From Pseudomonas indica NBRC 103045 (lineage in GTDB: Bacteria; Pseudomonadota; Gammaproteobacteria; Pseudomonadales; Pseudomonadaceae): a DNA stretch of 48,679 nucleotides. Location of the stretch: NCBI RefSeq assembly GCF_002091635.1, contig NZ_BDAC01000034.1, forward strand, positions 1 to 48,679, written 5' to 3'. The number at the start of each line of letters is the position of its first letter. The first letter of the stretch is position 1. The notes beneath the pieces are model-generated. The model worked only from the letters and a program-made list of their open reading frames with translations. It made no database searches and was not told the origin of the DNA. Of this stretch, positions 7,518 to 17,182 are shown piece after piece. The position numbers were made by a program, and so were the translations under genes.

Positions 7518-8975
7518 TCAGCCCAACGACGCGGCTTCCTGCCCGGTCGCAGAAGCGCTGCGGGGAGCAAATCGGCTGAGTGCGTAGAAGAACGCCCCGC
7601 CGAGGAAGCAACCGGTGAACCAGGCGAAGTTGGCGATCGGCTGGAACCAGGGCACGAAGGTGAAGCACAGGCCGATCAGCGCTGCCGGCACCAGCGCCTG
7701 CACCGCGAGCCAATTGACCCCGTTGCGGTACCAGTAGCGCCCGTTGGGGCTGTCGTCGAACAGCGCATCGACGTCGATCGTCTGCTTCTGCACCAGGTAG
7801 AAGTCCACCAGCAGGATGCCGAACAGCGGGCCGATGAAGGCCGCCAGCACATCCAGGGTGTAGTGGATCACCTCGGGGTTGTTGAACAGGTTCCAGGGCG
7901 TGATGAACACCGAGGCCACCGCGGCGATCATGCCGCCGGCTCGCCAGCTGATGCGGCTGGGCGCGACATTGGCGAAGTCGAAGGCCGGGGAGACGAAGTT
8001 GGCGACGATGTTGATGCCGATGGTGGCAGTGACGAAGGTGAAAGCGCCGAGCAGCACGGCCGTGGTGTTGTCGATGCGCGCGACCGTGGCGATCGGGTCG
8101 TGGATCATCGCGCCGAAGATCGGCAGGGTGCCGGAGACGATCACCACGGTCACCAGGGAGAAGGCCAGGAAGTTCACCGGCAAGCCCCAGAAATTGCCGC
8201 GCCGGACATCCTGCATGCTGCGGCAGTAGCGGCTGAAGTCCCCGAAATTGAGGGTCGGCCCCGAAAAGTAGGACACCACCAGGGCGATGGCCACGATCAC
8301 TTGGCCGAAGGCGGCCCAGCCGGACAGCTCCTTCTCCGCCAGGGTGAAGCTGATGTTGTCCCAGCCGGCCCTCCAGACGATCCAGGCCGCCAGCACGAAC
8401 ATCACGGCATACACGGCCGGGCCGGCGAAGTCGATGAAACGGCGGATCGCCTCCATTCCCCACCAGAACACCAGCGCCTGGACGAACCAGAGCGAGAGGA
8501 AGCCGAACCAGCCGAGGTAGGACAGGCCGAGGAAGGTCACCTCGTGCAGGCTGGCCATCCCCGGGAAGAAGCGCAGCACCACGATAATCAGCGCGCTGGA
8601 CGCCAGGTAGGTCTGGATGCCGTACCAGGCGACGGCGATCAGGCCGCGAATCACCGCCGGGATGTTCGCGCCGAACACGCCGAAGGCCAGCCGGCAGATC
8701 ACCGGATACGGCACCGCCGCCATCTGGCTGGGCCTGGCCACCAGATTGGCGATCGCCTGGATGATGCAGATGCCCACCAGCAGCGCGATGAGCACCTGCC
8801 AACTGGCCAGGCCAAGGGCGAACAGGCTGGCGGCGAAAACATAGCCGCCGACGCTGTGCACGTCGCTCATCCAGAAGGCAAAGATGTTGTACCAGTTCCA
8901 TGTTTGCGGCACGGGACCAAGATCGTGGTTGTGCAGGCGCGGGCTGTAACCGGCCGGACGTTGCTGCTCGATCAT
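7518..8975 (-). CDS. NCS1-family nucleobase/hydantoin-type symporter
   Basis: The protein has 485 residues and about twelve hydrophobic segments. The NCS1 signature near the N-terminus (NWYNIFAFWMSDVHSVGGYVFAAS) is clear. It resembles the Mhp1/uracil/allantoin branch rather than the CodB branch represented at 4722. The ATG at 8975 is preceded by AGGGAGAG. An upstream in-frame start at 9023 lacks a ribosome site. The intergenic region carries three GTATAC motifs typical of GntR-type operators. The substrate is not determined. No hydantoinase, allantoinase or pyrimidine catabolic gene lies alongside. Confidence 0.8.
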   Translation of the reverse strand: MIEQQRPAGYSPRLHNHDLGPVPQTWNWYNIFAFWMSDVHSVGGYVFAASLFALGLASWQVLIALLVGICIIQAIANLVARPSQMAAVPYPVICRLAFGVFGANIPAVIRGLIAVAWYGIQTYLASSALIIVVLRFFPGMASLHEVTFLGLSYLGWFGFLSLWFVQALVFWWGMEAIRRFIDFAGPAVYAVMFVLAAWIVWRAGWDNISFTLAEKELSGWAAFGQVIVAIALVVSYFSGPTLNFGDFSRYCRSMQDVRRGNFWGLPVNFLAFSLVTVVIVSGTLPIFGAMIHDPIATVARIDNTTAVLLGAFTFVTATIGINIVANFVSPAFDFANVAPSRISWRAGGMIAAVASVFITPWNLFNNPEVIHYTLDVLAAFIGPLFGILLVDFYLVQKQTIDVDALFDDSPNGRYWYRNGVNWLAVQALVPAALIGLCFTFVPWFQPIANFAWFTGCFLGGAFFYALSRFAPRSASATGQEAASLG

Positions 8976-9006
8976 GAACGCTCTCCCTGGGTATCGCCCG
9001 ACAGCC

Positions 9007-9046
9007 GTATACAGCCTTTGCACCTGTCAAGGCAGTTTTTGTATAC
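9007..9046. promoter_or_regulatory. Paired GTATAC motifs upstream of the NCS1 permease gene
   Basis: GTATAC occurs at 9007-9012 and again at 9041-9046, 34 bases apart and 32-71 bases upstream of the permease ATG. A third copy is at 9276-9281. Short palindromes of this kind are common in operators of GntR/FadR-type regulators. No such regulator gene is adjacent. Confidence 0.35.
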
Positions 9047-9411
9047 GAAATAAAAGGCATGATGTGTGCCACCTGCCTTTTTCATTCCCACCGGGAAGCG
9101 CTAAGCGATTGGTTTGCAGAGTCTCCTGATAAAAAATTCGTCCAACCGGACAAGTTCCTTCTACACCCGAAGATGCCCGTAACGAGTGCAGCCGCGCACC
9201 GTGGCGGTGCGTTTCGACACATGGGGAAGAGAAACAGCGGTAACAGGTAGGAATGGCCGGATCGGCCTACGGTTTGTATACCGAGCCGCGTACATGGCCC
9301 GGAGCAGGGCTGGCTACAGAACGATGATCGGGCGAATAAATTCGCCCCTACGGTCGGCTATGTGTAGGGGCGAATTCATTCGCCCGAGCGGCCGGAAGGC
9401 CGCCCTTCGCC
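9047..9411. other. Gene-free spacer between the permease gene and aceK
   Basis: This stretch of about 365 bases has no convincing coding frame. It contains one GTATAC motif (9276-9281) and an inverted pair of GGGCGAAT/ATTCGCCC palindromes near its right end. Confidence 0.6.
9330..9385. repeat. REP-like doublet in inverted orientation
   Basis: GGGCGAATAAATTCGCCC followed by CTAC (9330-9351) faces GTAG followed by GGGCGAATTCATTCGCCC (9364-9385). Two copies in opposite orientation, 20 bases apart, form a BIME-like doublet. It sits 27 bases past the aceK stop and could fold as a termination or RNA-protecting structure for aceK mRNA. Confidence 0.75.
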
Positions 9412-11136
9412 TCAACTCACCGCTTCTTCGGCCTTGCGTCGATACGGGAACACGTCGATCACCTTGCCCGCGCGGATGGCGTCCTGCAGGCTCTTCCAGT
9501 AATCCGCGTCATAAAGATCGCCATGCAGCTTGGCGAAAAGCCGGCGCTGGTTGATGTCGGCAAAGAGGAAACGCGGGAACTCCTCCGGAAACACGTCGTT
9601 GGGCGCCACCGAATACCAGGGCTCGGAGGACATCTCGTCCTCCGGATAACGCGGCGGCGGGATGCGGCGGAAGTTCACCTCGGTGAGGAAGCTGATCTCG
9701 TCGTAGTCGTAGAACACCACCCGCCCGTGACGGGTAACGCCGAAGTTCTTCAGCAGCATGTCGCCAGGAAAGATATTCGCCGCCGCCAGTTGCTTGATCG
9801 CCAGGCCGTAATCCTCCAGTGCCTCGCGCACCTGGGCTTCGTTGGCATGTTCCAGGTAGATGTTCAACGGGGTCATGCGGCGCTCGGTCCAGCAGTGGCG
9901 CACCAGTACCGTATCCCCTTCCATCTCGACGGTGGATGGCGCCACCTCCAGCAGTTCGGCGAGGCAATCCGGGTCGAACTTGCTCTTCGGGAAGCGGAAG
10001 TCGGAAAACTCCTGGGTATCGGCCATGCGCCCCACCCGGTCGACACTCTTCACCAGCCGGTACTTCTCGATCACCGTCGCGCGGTCGACGTTCTTCGATG
10101 GCGAGAAACGGTCCTTGATGATCTTGAACACGGTATTGAAGCCCGGCAGGGTGAACACGCTCATGACCATGCCCCGCACGCCCGGCGCCATGACGAAACG
10201 GTCGTCGGTGGTGGCCAGGTGGTTGATCAGCGCCCGGTAGAACTCCGACTTGCCGTGCTTGTAGAAGCCGATGGAGGTATAGAGTTCGGCGATGTGCTTG
10301 CCCGGCAGGATGCGCTTGAGGAAGCCGACGAACTCCGCCGGGATCGCCACGTCCACCATGAAGTAGGAACGGGTGAAGGAGAAGATGATCGACACCTCCG
10401 CCTCGTCGGTGATTAGCGCATCGACCTGGATGCCCTTCCCTTCGCGGTGCAGCAGCGGGATCACCAGCGGCCACTGTTCGTCGCGGGTGTAGATGCGCCC
10501 GACCAGGTACGCCCCCTTGTTGCGGTAGAGCACCGAGGAGAACAGCTCCACGCGCAGCTCCGGGTCCTTGCATACCCAGTCCGGCAGGTTCTGCCGCAGT
10601 TGCCCTTCGAGGCGCGTCATATCGCGGGGCAGGTCCTCGTAGGGCACGTCGAAACGGTAATCCTCGAAGATCTGCTCGAGCATGCCTTGCAGATGCCCCT
10701 GCGGGTCGTAGCTGCGGGTTTGCGCGGCACGCTCGTGGCTGCGCAGCGACGGGCGGGTGGTGTGCACGAACATGGTGCCGTCGCTGATGCAATCGTGGCT
10801 GAATAGCCCGCAGAAGATCGAGTTGTACCAGGTCTCCGCCAGCTCATCGTCGAAACGCAGGTCGATCAGCGCAATGTAGGCGCTTTTCACCAGGGGCCAG
10901 AGCCCGACGCTCAGCAGCAACTCCTCGTTGAAGGTCTCGCGCAACCGCGCCGTCACTTCGCCGACCTTTTCCTCGTAGAGGTTGATCCGCGCCGCCGAGG
11001 CCCGCTGCGCTTCCTGCCACTGCGCCTGTTCGAAGCGTGCGCGGGCACCGTCGGTGATGTGCCGGAAATGCTCACGGTAATCATCGAAGCCATTGAGAAT
11101 CTGACGGGCGATCTCTGCGGCCGATTGCTGCACCAT
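9412..11136 (-). CDS. aceK: Isocitrate dehydrogenase kinase/phosphatase
   Basis: This 574-residue protein matches the length and motifs of AceK, which phosphorylates and dephosphorylates isocitrate dehydrogenase to steer carbon between the TCA cycle and the glyoxylate shunt. The C-terminal kinase-like half shows the family pattern [29 protein letters not shown], with the conserved Asp in YDYDE, followed by an [13 protein letters not shown] segment. The N-terminal regulatory half begins [22 protein letters not shown] 11136 is chosen because the alignment with known AceK begins there; its ribosome site (GAGA) is weak. As usual in Pseudomonas, it is not in an aceBAK operon. The next genes encode an unrelated transporter and a permease. 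Confidence 0.92.
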   Translation of the reverse strand: MVQQSAAEIARQILNGFDDYREHFRHITDGARARFEQAQWQEAQRASAARINLYEEKVGEVTARLRETFNEELLLSVGLWPLVKSAYIALIDLRFDDELAETWYNSIFCGLFSHDCISDGTMFVHTTRPSLRSHERAAQTRSYDPQGHLQGMLEQIFEDYRFDVPYEDLPRDMTRLEGQLRQNLPDWVCKDPELRVELFSSVLYRNKGAYLVGRIYTRDEQWPLVIPLLHREGKGIQVDALITDEAEVSIIFSFTRSYFMVDVAIPAEFVGFLKRILPGKHIAELYTSIGFYKHGKSEFYRALINHLATTDDRFVMAPGVRGMVMSVFTLPGFNTVFKIIKDRFSPSKNVDRATVIEKYRLVKSVDRVGRMADTQEFSDFRFPKSKFDPDCLAELLEVAPSTVEMEGDTVLVRHCWTERRMTPLNIYLEHANEAQVREALEDYGLAIKQLAAANIFPGDMLLKNFGVTRHGRVVFYDYDEISFLTEVNFRRIPPPRYPEDEMSSEPWYSVAPNDVFPEEFPRFLFADINQRRLFAKLHGDLYDADYWKSLQDAIRAGKVIDVFPYRRKAEEAVS

Positions 11137-11327
11137 GGGGAAGTCTCTGCTGCGAATTCGGAATGGCGAGCTTAGCCAGTGGCCGTGCCGAGGGAAAGCG
11201 GTCGGAAGTAGCAAAATGCCGTCTCATTCGACGAAAAACGGCCTCAACCCTTGAAAAGCGCGTTTCGGATTGCCAAGCGCCGGCCCTGCGGCAACACTTC
11301 GTTCTCCTGCCGGTCAGGGAGACCACC

Positions 11328-12266
11328 GTGAAAACATCCGATTTTCTCCGTCTGCTCAGCCTCGCAGCCCTCTGGGGCGCCAGCTTTCTGTTCATGCGCA
11401 TCATCGCACCGGTAATCGGTGTTTTGCCGACCGCTTTCTTCCGGGTGCTGCTGGCCACCTTCGGGCTGCTGGCGATCCTGCTGGTGTTGCGCGTGGGCTG
11501 GGATTTCCGCGGCAAACTCAGGCAATGCCTGCTGCTTGGCGTGTTCAGCTCGGGCATTCCCTTCGCCATGTACGCTATCGCCGCACAATTGTTGCCGGCG
11601 GGCTACTCGGCAATCTTCAACGCCACGACGCCGCTCATGGGCGTGCTCATCGGCGCACTGTTCTTCGCCGAAGCGCTGACCCTGGCCAAGGCCAGCGGCG
11701 TGCTGATCGGCCTGCTCGGCGTGGCCGTGCTGACCCGTACCGGGCCGGTGGCCTTCGACACGACGCTGCTGGGAGGCGCCCTCGCCTGTCTGGTGGCTAC
11801 GGCCTGCTATGGCCTCGCCGGTTTCCTCGCACGGCGCTGGATCAACCAGCAAGGCGGCCTGGACAGCCGCTTGGTGGCCCTTGGCAGCCAGGTGGGCGCC
11901 AGCCTGTTCCTGCTGCCACTGTTCGCCGTCGCCACCACAGTGCAACCACCGGCCAATTGGGGCGGCGGCGCGGTCTGGGCCAGTCTGGCCGGGCTCGGTC
12001 TGTTCTGCACTGCGCTGGCTTACATCCTGTATTTCCGCCTGCTCGACGATATCGGGCCGGTGAAAGCCAGCACCGTGACCTTCCTCATCCCGCCCTTCGG
12101 CGTGCTCTGGGGTGCTCTGCTGCTCGACGAGCCGCTGTCCTGGGCCTACCTCTACGGCGGTGCGCTGATCGCCCTGGCGCTCTGGCTGGTCCTGAAGCCG
12201 ACGCCGGTCGAGGCGACCAAGGAGCGAACCGACGAAGAGAGCCCACTTCTACAAGAACGGCAATGA
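11328..12266 (+). CDS. EamA/DMT-family transporter
   Basis: The 312-residue protein has ten hydrophobic segments arranged as two EamA repeats; the first begins LLSLAALWGASFLFMRIIAPVIG. Family members export amino acids or other small metabolites. The start is taken as GTG 11328 with AGGGAG six bases upstream, which places the first helix directly at the N-terminus. Longer frames starting at 11163 would add a non-hydrophobic leader overlapping the aceK promoter region. The gene converges with a second EamA gene, with a strong hairpin between the two stops. No substrate can be assigned. Confidence 0.78.
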   Translation: MKTSDFLRLLSLAALWGASFLFMRIIAPVIGVLPTAFFRVLLATFGLLAILLVLRVGWDFRGKLRQCLLLGVFSSGIPFAMYAIAAQLLPAGYSAIFNATTPLMGVLIGALFFAEALTLAKASGVLIGLLGVAVLTRTGPVAFDTTLLGGALACLVATACYGLAGFLARRWINQQGGLDSRLVALGSQVGASLFLLPLFAVATTVQPPANWGGGAVWASLAGLGLFCTALAYILYFRLLDDIGPVKASTVTFLIPPFGVLWGALLLDEPLSWAYLYGGALIALALWLVLKPTPVEATKERTDEESPLLQERQ

Positions 12267-12269
12267 GCA

Positions 12270-12307
12270 CGGCCCGTGGAAGCGAACGGTATCGCTCCCA
12301 CGGGCCG
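12270..12307. terminator. Hairpin shared by two convergent EamA genes
   Basis: GGCCCGTGG-A-AGCGA pairs with TCGCT-C-CCACGGGCC, a long near-perfect stem around a short loop, between the convergent stops at 12266 and 12313. The position suits a bidirectional terminator, although a T-run is lacking on both sides. Confidence 0.55.
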
Positions 12308-12312
12308 GACCT

Positions 12313-13206
12313 TCAAGCCGTCTCGGCGACCTTGCCCCGCTCCTCCGTCGGCGTGCGGAAGACGAAGAGCAGGCCCAGCACGATCAACCCCATGCCAACC
12401 AGGCTGAGCATCGCCAAGCGGTTGCCGAACACCAGGTAATCGAGAATCGCCGTCCCGGCGGGCACCAGGTAGAACAGGCTGCTGACGTTCACCAGGTTGC
12501 CGCGGGCGATCAGCCGGTACAGCAGCAGGGTCGCCAGCAGGGAAATGACCAGCCCCATCCAGCCCACCGCAACGAGGAATCCCAGGCTCCAGTCGACCCG
12601 GAAAGACTGGAACGGCACGAAGGCCGAGCACAGCAGGAGTCCCGCCAGGTACTGCAGCGGCAGAGTACCCAGGGGATTCTCCCGGATGCGCTTCTGCATG
12701 ATCGCCCCCAGGGTGATGCTGACCAGCGCCAGCAATCCGCAGAGCATGCCGCCCCAGGACAAGCCGGCCAGCCCGATGCGTTCATAGACCACCAGCACCA
12801 ACCCGCCCAACCCGAGCCCCAGGCCGCACCAGCGCGCCGGCGACAGGCGGCGCTCCAGGCAGATCGCCGTGAGGATTGGCTGGACGCCCAGCAGCGTAGC
12901 CATCACACCGGGCGTCACCTGCAGCTCCAGCGCCAGCAGATAGAAGATCTGGTAGGCACCGAGCAGCACCGCACCGGTCGCCAGGGCATACAGGCGCTCC
13001 CGCCGACCGGCCGGCAAATGCAGGCGCAACCAGGGCGCCAGCAGGAGCAGCCCGAGCAAGGCAATGGCCGAACGGATTTCGAGGAAGGCAAAGGGCGAGG
13101 CGAACGCCAGGCCCCACTTGGAAAAGATCGCGCCGCTGCTCCAGAGCAGCACGAACAGACTGGTCGAGCCGTAACCGGCCCAGGCGTTTCTGTCCAACTC
13201 GTTCAT
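12313..13206 (-). CDS. EamA/DMT-family transporter
   Basis: This 297-residue protein has ten hydrophobic segments in two EamA repeats and begins MNELDRNAWAGYGSTSLFVLLWSSGAIFSKWGLAFASPF, typical of the family. AGGTGA precedes the ATG at 13206. It is not closely similar to the EamA protein encoded by the opposing gene at 11328. The substrate is unknown; amino acid, purine or drug export are the usual functions. No regulator gene adjoins it. Confidence 0.78.
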   Translation of the reverse strand: MNELDRNAWAGYGSTSLFVLLWSSGAIFSKWGLAFASPFAFLEIRSAIALLGLLLLAPWLRLHLPAGRRERLYALATGAVLLGAYQIFYLLALELQVTPGVMATLLGVQPILTAICLERRLSPARWCGLGLGLGGLVLVVYERIGLAGLSWGGMLCGLLALVSITLGAIMQKRIRENPLGTLPLQYLAGLLLCSAFVPFQSFRVDWSLGFLVAVGWMGLVISLLATLLLYRLIARGNLVNVSSLFYLVPAGTAILDYLVFGNRLAMLSLVGMGLIVLGLLFVFRTPTEERGKVAETA

Positions 13207-13553
13207 GAATCGTCACCTGATAGACGTCAATCGACAGCGCGCCGTCGGCAAGCCGACGACGGCAATGATTTCGCAAGGGAACGCCGGCTCAGCCGGCCAG
13301 CGTCAGCAGCTGGCGGGCGGCGGCGGAGAACGGTGCGCCGGAGGCGCGCCGACAGGTGGCGGAGCGAGGTTGGAAACGACCGACGACGGCACGGCGCCGG
13401 AATGCTCCGGTGCAGCAGCGAATGCCTGTGATTGTCGTCCGATCGTCATGGAGAATTGCCAGAGTGAAAGCCGCTCGCGGCGGCGAATGCCAAGACTCTA
13501 GCCGCCCAGGCCGCACTTGGCCAGCCCGGAGCGGCATTTCGCACGCAGTGGCC
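13207..13553. other. Gene-free spacer between an EamA gene and cysK
   Basis: About 350 bases with no convincing gene. A minus-strand frame ending at 13289 has a C-terminus (PFSAAARQLLTLAG) vaguely like that of LysR-type regulators. There is no recognisable HTH or effector domain upstream, so any relic is speculative. Confidence 0.5.
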
Positions 13554-14528
13554 TTACTGCACCATCTCCTGCTCGCTGAACAGACCCTCGAACAGCATGC
13601 TCGACAGGTAGCGCTCGCCGGAGTCCGGCAGGATCACCACGATGTTCTTGCCCTGCATCTCCGGATGCTGGGCCAGGCGCACCGCAGCGGCCATGGCGGC
13701 GCCACAGGAAATCCCGCAGAGGATGCCCTCCTCCCTCATCAGCCGCAGGGCCATGGCCTTGGCTTCATCGTCGCTGACCTGCTCGACGCGATCGACGACG
13801 GACAGGTCCAGGTTCTTCGGCACGAAACCGGCGCCGATCCCCTGGATCTTGTGCGGGCTGGGCTTGACCTCCTCGCCGGCCATGGTCTGGCTGATCACCG
13901 GAGAGCTGATCGGCTCCACCGCCACCGAGAGAATCTTCTTGCCTTTGACCTGCTTGATGTAGCGCGACACACCGGTGATGGTGCCGCCCGTGCCGACCCC
14001 GGCGACCAACACATCGATGCCGCCGTCGGTGTCATTCCAGATTTCCGGCCCGGTGGTCTTCTCGTGGATCGCCGGGTTGGCCGGGTTATCGAACTGCTGC
14101 GGCATGTAGTACTTCGCGGGGTCGGATGCGGCGATTTCCGCCGCCTTCTCGATGGCGCCCTTCATGCCCTTGGCCGGCTCGGTCAGCACCAGCTCGGCAC
14201 CGAGCGCCTTGAGCACCTTGCGCCGCTCCAGGCTCATGGAGGCCGGCATGGTCAGCATCAGCTTGTAGCCCCGCGCGGCGGCGACAAAGGCCAGGCCGAT
14301 GCCGGTGTTGCCGGAGGTGGGTTCGACCAGGGTCATGCCCGGCTTGAGCACCCCGCGCTCCTCGGCATCCCAGATCATGCTGGCGCCGATCCGGCACTTC
14401 ACCGAATAGGCCGGGTTACGCCCTTCGATCTTGGCCAGCAGCGTGACGCCCTTGGGCCCCAGGCGGTTGATCATGACCAGCGGCGTGTTACCGATGGACT
14501 GGGAGTTGTCTGCGAAGATGCGGCTCAT
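13554..14528 (-). CDS. cysK: Cysteine synthase A (O-acetylserine sulfhydrylase)
   Basis: The 324-residue PLP enzyme converts O-acetylserine and sulfide to cysteine. It carries the canonical Lys motif (YSVKCRIGA), the substrate loop [12 protein letters not shown], the PLP phosphate loop [10 protein letters not shown] and the C-terminal [13 protein letters not shown] 14528 gives the standard N-terminus ([21 protein letters not shown]). This appears to be the housekeeping CysK. A second cysteine-synthase-like gene at 20172-21086 has altered motifs and sits in the thiocarboxylate operon. The gene is divergent from the DUF748 gene. Confidence 0.93.
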   Translation of the reverse strand: MSRIFADNSQSIGNTPLVMINRLGPKGVTLLAKIEGRNPAYSVKCRIGASMIWDAEERGVLKPGMTLVEPTSGNTGIGLAFVAAARGYKLMLTMPASMSLERRKVLKALGAELVLTEPAKGMKGAIEKAAEIAASDPAKYYMPQQFDNPANPAIHEKTTGPEIWNDTDGGIDVLVAGVGTGGTITGVSRYIKQVKGKKILSVAVEPISSPVISQTMAGEEVKPSPHKIQGIGAGFVPKNLDLSVVDRVEQVSDDEAKAMALRLMREEGILCGISCGAAMAAAVRLAQHPEMQGKNIVVILPDSGERYLSSMLFEGLFSEQEMVQ

Positions 14529-14640
14529 GGTCGTGTCCTTTCCGGAAGAGGCTCTGTCGGTGGCCTTCAAGCCTAAGACGCCGATCCGGCGCCGTCCAGC
14601 GCGCCGGAACCGGTAACCGCACGGATGGTCAACCCAGAAT

Positions 14641-15723
14641 ATGAAGAGACGCTATCGCCTGCCGATCCTGATCCTGCTGAGCCTGGCCCTGCTGCTGGTG
14701 TTGGCCCACCTCATCCTGCCGTATGTGATCCGCGACTACCTGAACGACAAGCTCGCCGTGATGGGCGATTACCGTGGCCGGATCGAAGACGTGGACCTCG
14801 CCTGGTGGCGCGGCGGCTACCGGATCGACGGCCTGAAGATCGTCAAGATCGACCGCGACATCCCCGTCCCCTTCCTCGATGCGCCGCGCATCGACCTGTC
14901 GATCAGCGGGCGCGCGCTCTGGTATGACCGCGCGGTGGTGGGCCGGGTGGAATTCGAACGCCCCGAGCTGAACTTCGTCGATGGCGGCACCCGCGAAGAG
15001 TCGCAGACCGGTGAAGGCGTCAACTGGCGGGCTCAGTTGGAAAAGCTGCTGCCGATCACGCTGCATGAACTGAAAGTGGTGGATGGACAGGTCAGCTTCC
15101 GCAACTTCAAGTCCGACCCACCGGTGGATCTGAAAGCCACCGCAATCAATGCCAGCGTCTACAACCTCACCAACCTGGACCAGAAAGGCAAGCGTGTCGC
15201 CCATCTGGAAGGCCGCGCCCAAGTGCTGGGGCAGGCCCCGCTGGAGGCCGAGGCGGACTTCAAGCCGCTGAGCAACCTGGAGGATTTCCAGTTGCGGCTG
15301 CGCGTCACCGACGTCGACCTCACCCGCCTGAACGATTTCGCCCGCGCCTACGGTCGTTTCGACTTCGCCGCCGGCCGCGGCGACCTGGTGATCGAAGCCG
15401 AGGCGGAGAACAACCAGTTGAGCGGCTACATCAAGCCGCTGCTGCGTCACGTCGAAGTCTTCAATTGGAAGCAGGACATGGACAACGAGGAAAAAGGCTT
15501 CCTCCGCGGCCTTTGGGAAGCCCTGGTCGGCGGCGGCGAGACCATCCTGAAAAACCAGCGGAAAGATCAGTTCGCAACCCGCATCGAACTGTCCGGTAAT
15601 CTCCAGCAGAAGGAAATCAGCCCGCTGCAGGCCTTCCTGGCGATCCTGCACAACGCATTCGTCGAGGCGTTCACGCCGCGTTTCGAACGGGCACTGGAAA
15701 AGAACGATACGGACAGCGGGTGA
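14641..15723 (+). CDS. DUF748 (AsmA-like) envelope protein
   Basis: This 360-residue protein has an N-terminal membrane anchor at about residues 6-26 ([21 protein letters not shown]) followed by a soluble beta-rich region of the DUF748/AsmA-like type (for example [19 protein letters not shown]). Such proteins are inner-membrane-anchored, periplasm-facing and thought to take part in envelope lipid transport or biogenesis. The ribosome site before ATG 14641 is poor. It precedes the moxR-type operon, but a 17-bp palindrome and a promoter-like sequence lie between, so the two are probably separate transcripts. Confidence 0.75.
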   Translation: MKRRYRLPILILLSLALLLVLAHLILPYVIRDYLNDKLAVMGDYRGRIEDVDLAWWRGGYRIDGLKIVKIDRDIPVPFLDAPRIDLSISGRALWYDRAVVGRVEFERPELNFVDGGTREESQTGEGVNWRAQLEKLLPITLHELKVVDGQVSFRNFKSDPPVDLKATAINASVYNLTNLDQKGKRVAHLEGRAQVLGQAPLEAEADFKPLSNLEDFQLRLRVTDVDLTRLNDFARAYGRFDFAAGRGDLVIEAEAENNQLSGYIKPLLRHVEVFNWKQDMDNEEKGFLRGLWEALVGGGETILKNQRKDQFATRIELSGNLQQKEISPLQAFLAILHNAFVEAFTPRFERALEKNDTDSG

Positions 15724-15728
15724 CTTGC

Positions 15729-15745
15729 CATTCAGTGACTGAATG
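15729..15745. promoter_or_regulatory. Perfect 17-bp palindrome
   Basis: CATTCAGT-G-ACTGAATG is an 8-bp inverted repeat around one base, five bases after the DUF748 stop and just upstream of the moxR promoter-like hexamers. It could be an operator for the downstream operon or a short hairpin. Confidence 0.45.
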
Positions 15746-15756
15746 CCCCGTCTGCG

Positions 15757-15786
15757 TTCACAGTCGCGCAGACCTCGCGCTATAGT
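15757..15786 (+). promoter_or_regulatory. Sigma-70-like promoter for the moxR operon
   Basis: TTCACA (15757-15762), an 18-base spacer and TATAGT (15781-15786) match the sigma-70 consensus well. They lie about 64 bases upstream of the MoxR-like start codon. Confidence 0.55.
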
Positions 15787-15849
15787 CGCCTTTTCCAATT
15801 ACTGAACCGGCCGGTATTCCCGCCGGGCGTCACGTTCGAGGATTACCCG

Positions 15850-16695
<846 letters not shown>

Positions 16696-16746
16696 TTGAC
16701 GCCGCCCCACGGGGCGGGACGACAGGATCGGAGAGGAGGAAGAGCC

Positions 16747-17139
16747 ATGTATACCGGCAGTTGCCTCTGTGGCAGCGTGAAATACCGTATCGATGCGCCC
16801 ATCGCGTCGCTTACCCATTGCCATTGCAGCATGTGCCGCAAGGCACACGGTGCAGCCTTCGCCACTTATGCCGGCGTTCCGCTGGATGCTTTCCACATCA
16901 CCAAGGGCAAGGACCAGCTCGGCGTCTACCACTCCTCTCCCCATGTGACGCGGACCTTCTGCAAGAACTGCGGCGCCACGCTGCAGTTCGTCGACAACCG
17001 CGAGAACGAACTGGGCATTGCCGCGGGCACCCTCGATTCGCCCCTGGGCGTGCCGGAGCAGTCGCACATCTATGTCGACTCGAAGGCCGCCTGGTACGAG
17101 ATCCGCGATGGCCTGCCCCAGCATCGGGGCGATCTCTGA
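16747..17139 (+). CDS. GFA-family zinc-binding protein
   Basis: This 130-residue protein has the GFA (glutathione-dependent formaldehyde-activating enzyme-like) zinc pattern: Cys6 and Cys8 (SCLCGS), Cys25/Cys27/Cys30 (CHCSMC) and Cys72/Cys75 (CKNC). A strong ribosome site, AGGAGG, lies seven bases before ATG 16747. The biochemical role of most GFA proteins is unknown, and spontaneous formaldehyde-glutathione condensation makes the family name unreliable. The gene interrupts the common moxR-VWA arrangement, on the same strand with short gaps, so it is probably cotranscribed. Confidence 0.82.
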   Translation: MYTGSCLCGSVKYRIDAPIASLTHCHCSMCRKAHGAAFATYAGVPLDAFHITKGKDQLGVYHSSPHVTRTFCKNCGATLQFVDNRENELGIAAGTLDSPLGVPEQSHIYVDSKAAWYEIRDGLPQHRGDL

Positions 17140-17182
17140 ACTCCCTTTTTCGTGCTCATGACGGGCACGACCCGAGGTCAAC

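Noticed and set aside
7374-9053. Long plus-strand open frame (559 codons) opposite the NCS1 permease gene
   Set aside because: Its translation is a low-complexity, His/Asp/Glu/Gln-rich product typical of the antisense of a high-GC gene. The minus strand has a clear NCS1 protein with ribosome site.
13289-13537. Possible remnant of a LysR-type regulator upstream of an EamA gene
   Set aside because: Only the last few residues look LysR-like, and no helix-turn-helix or effector domain can be read in any frame.
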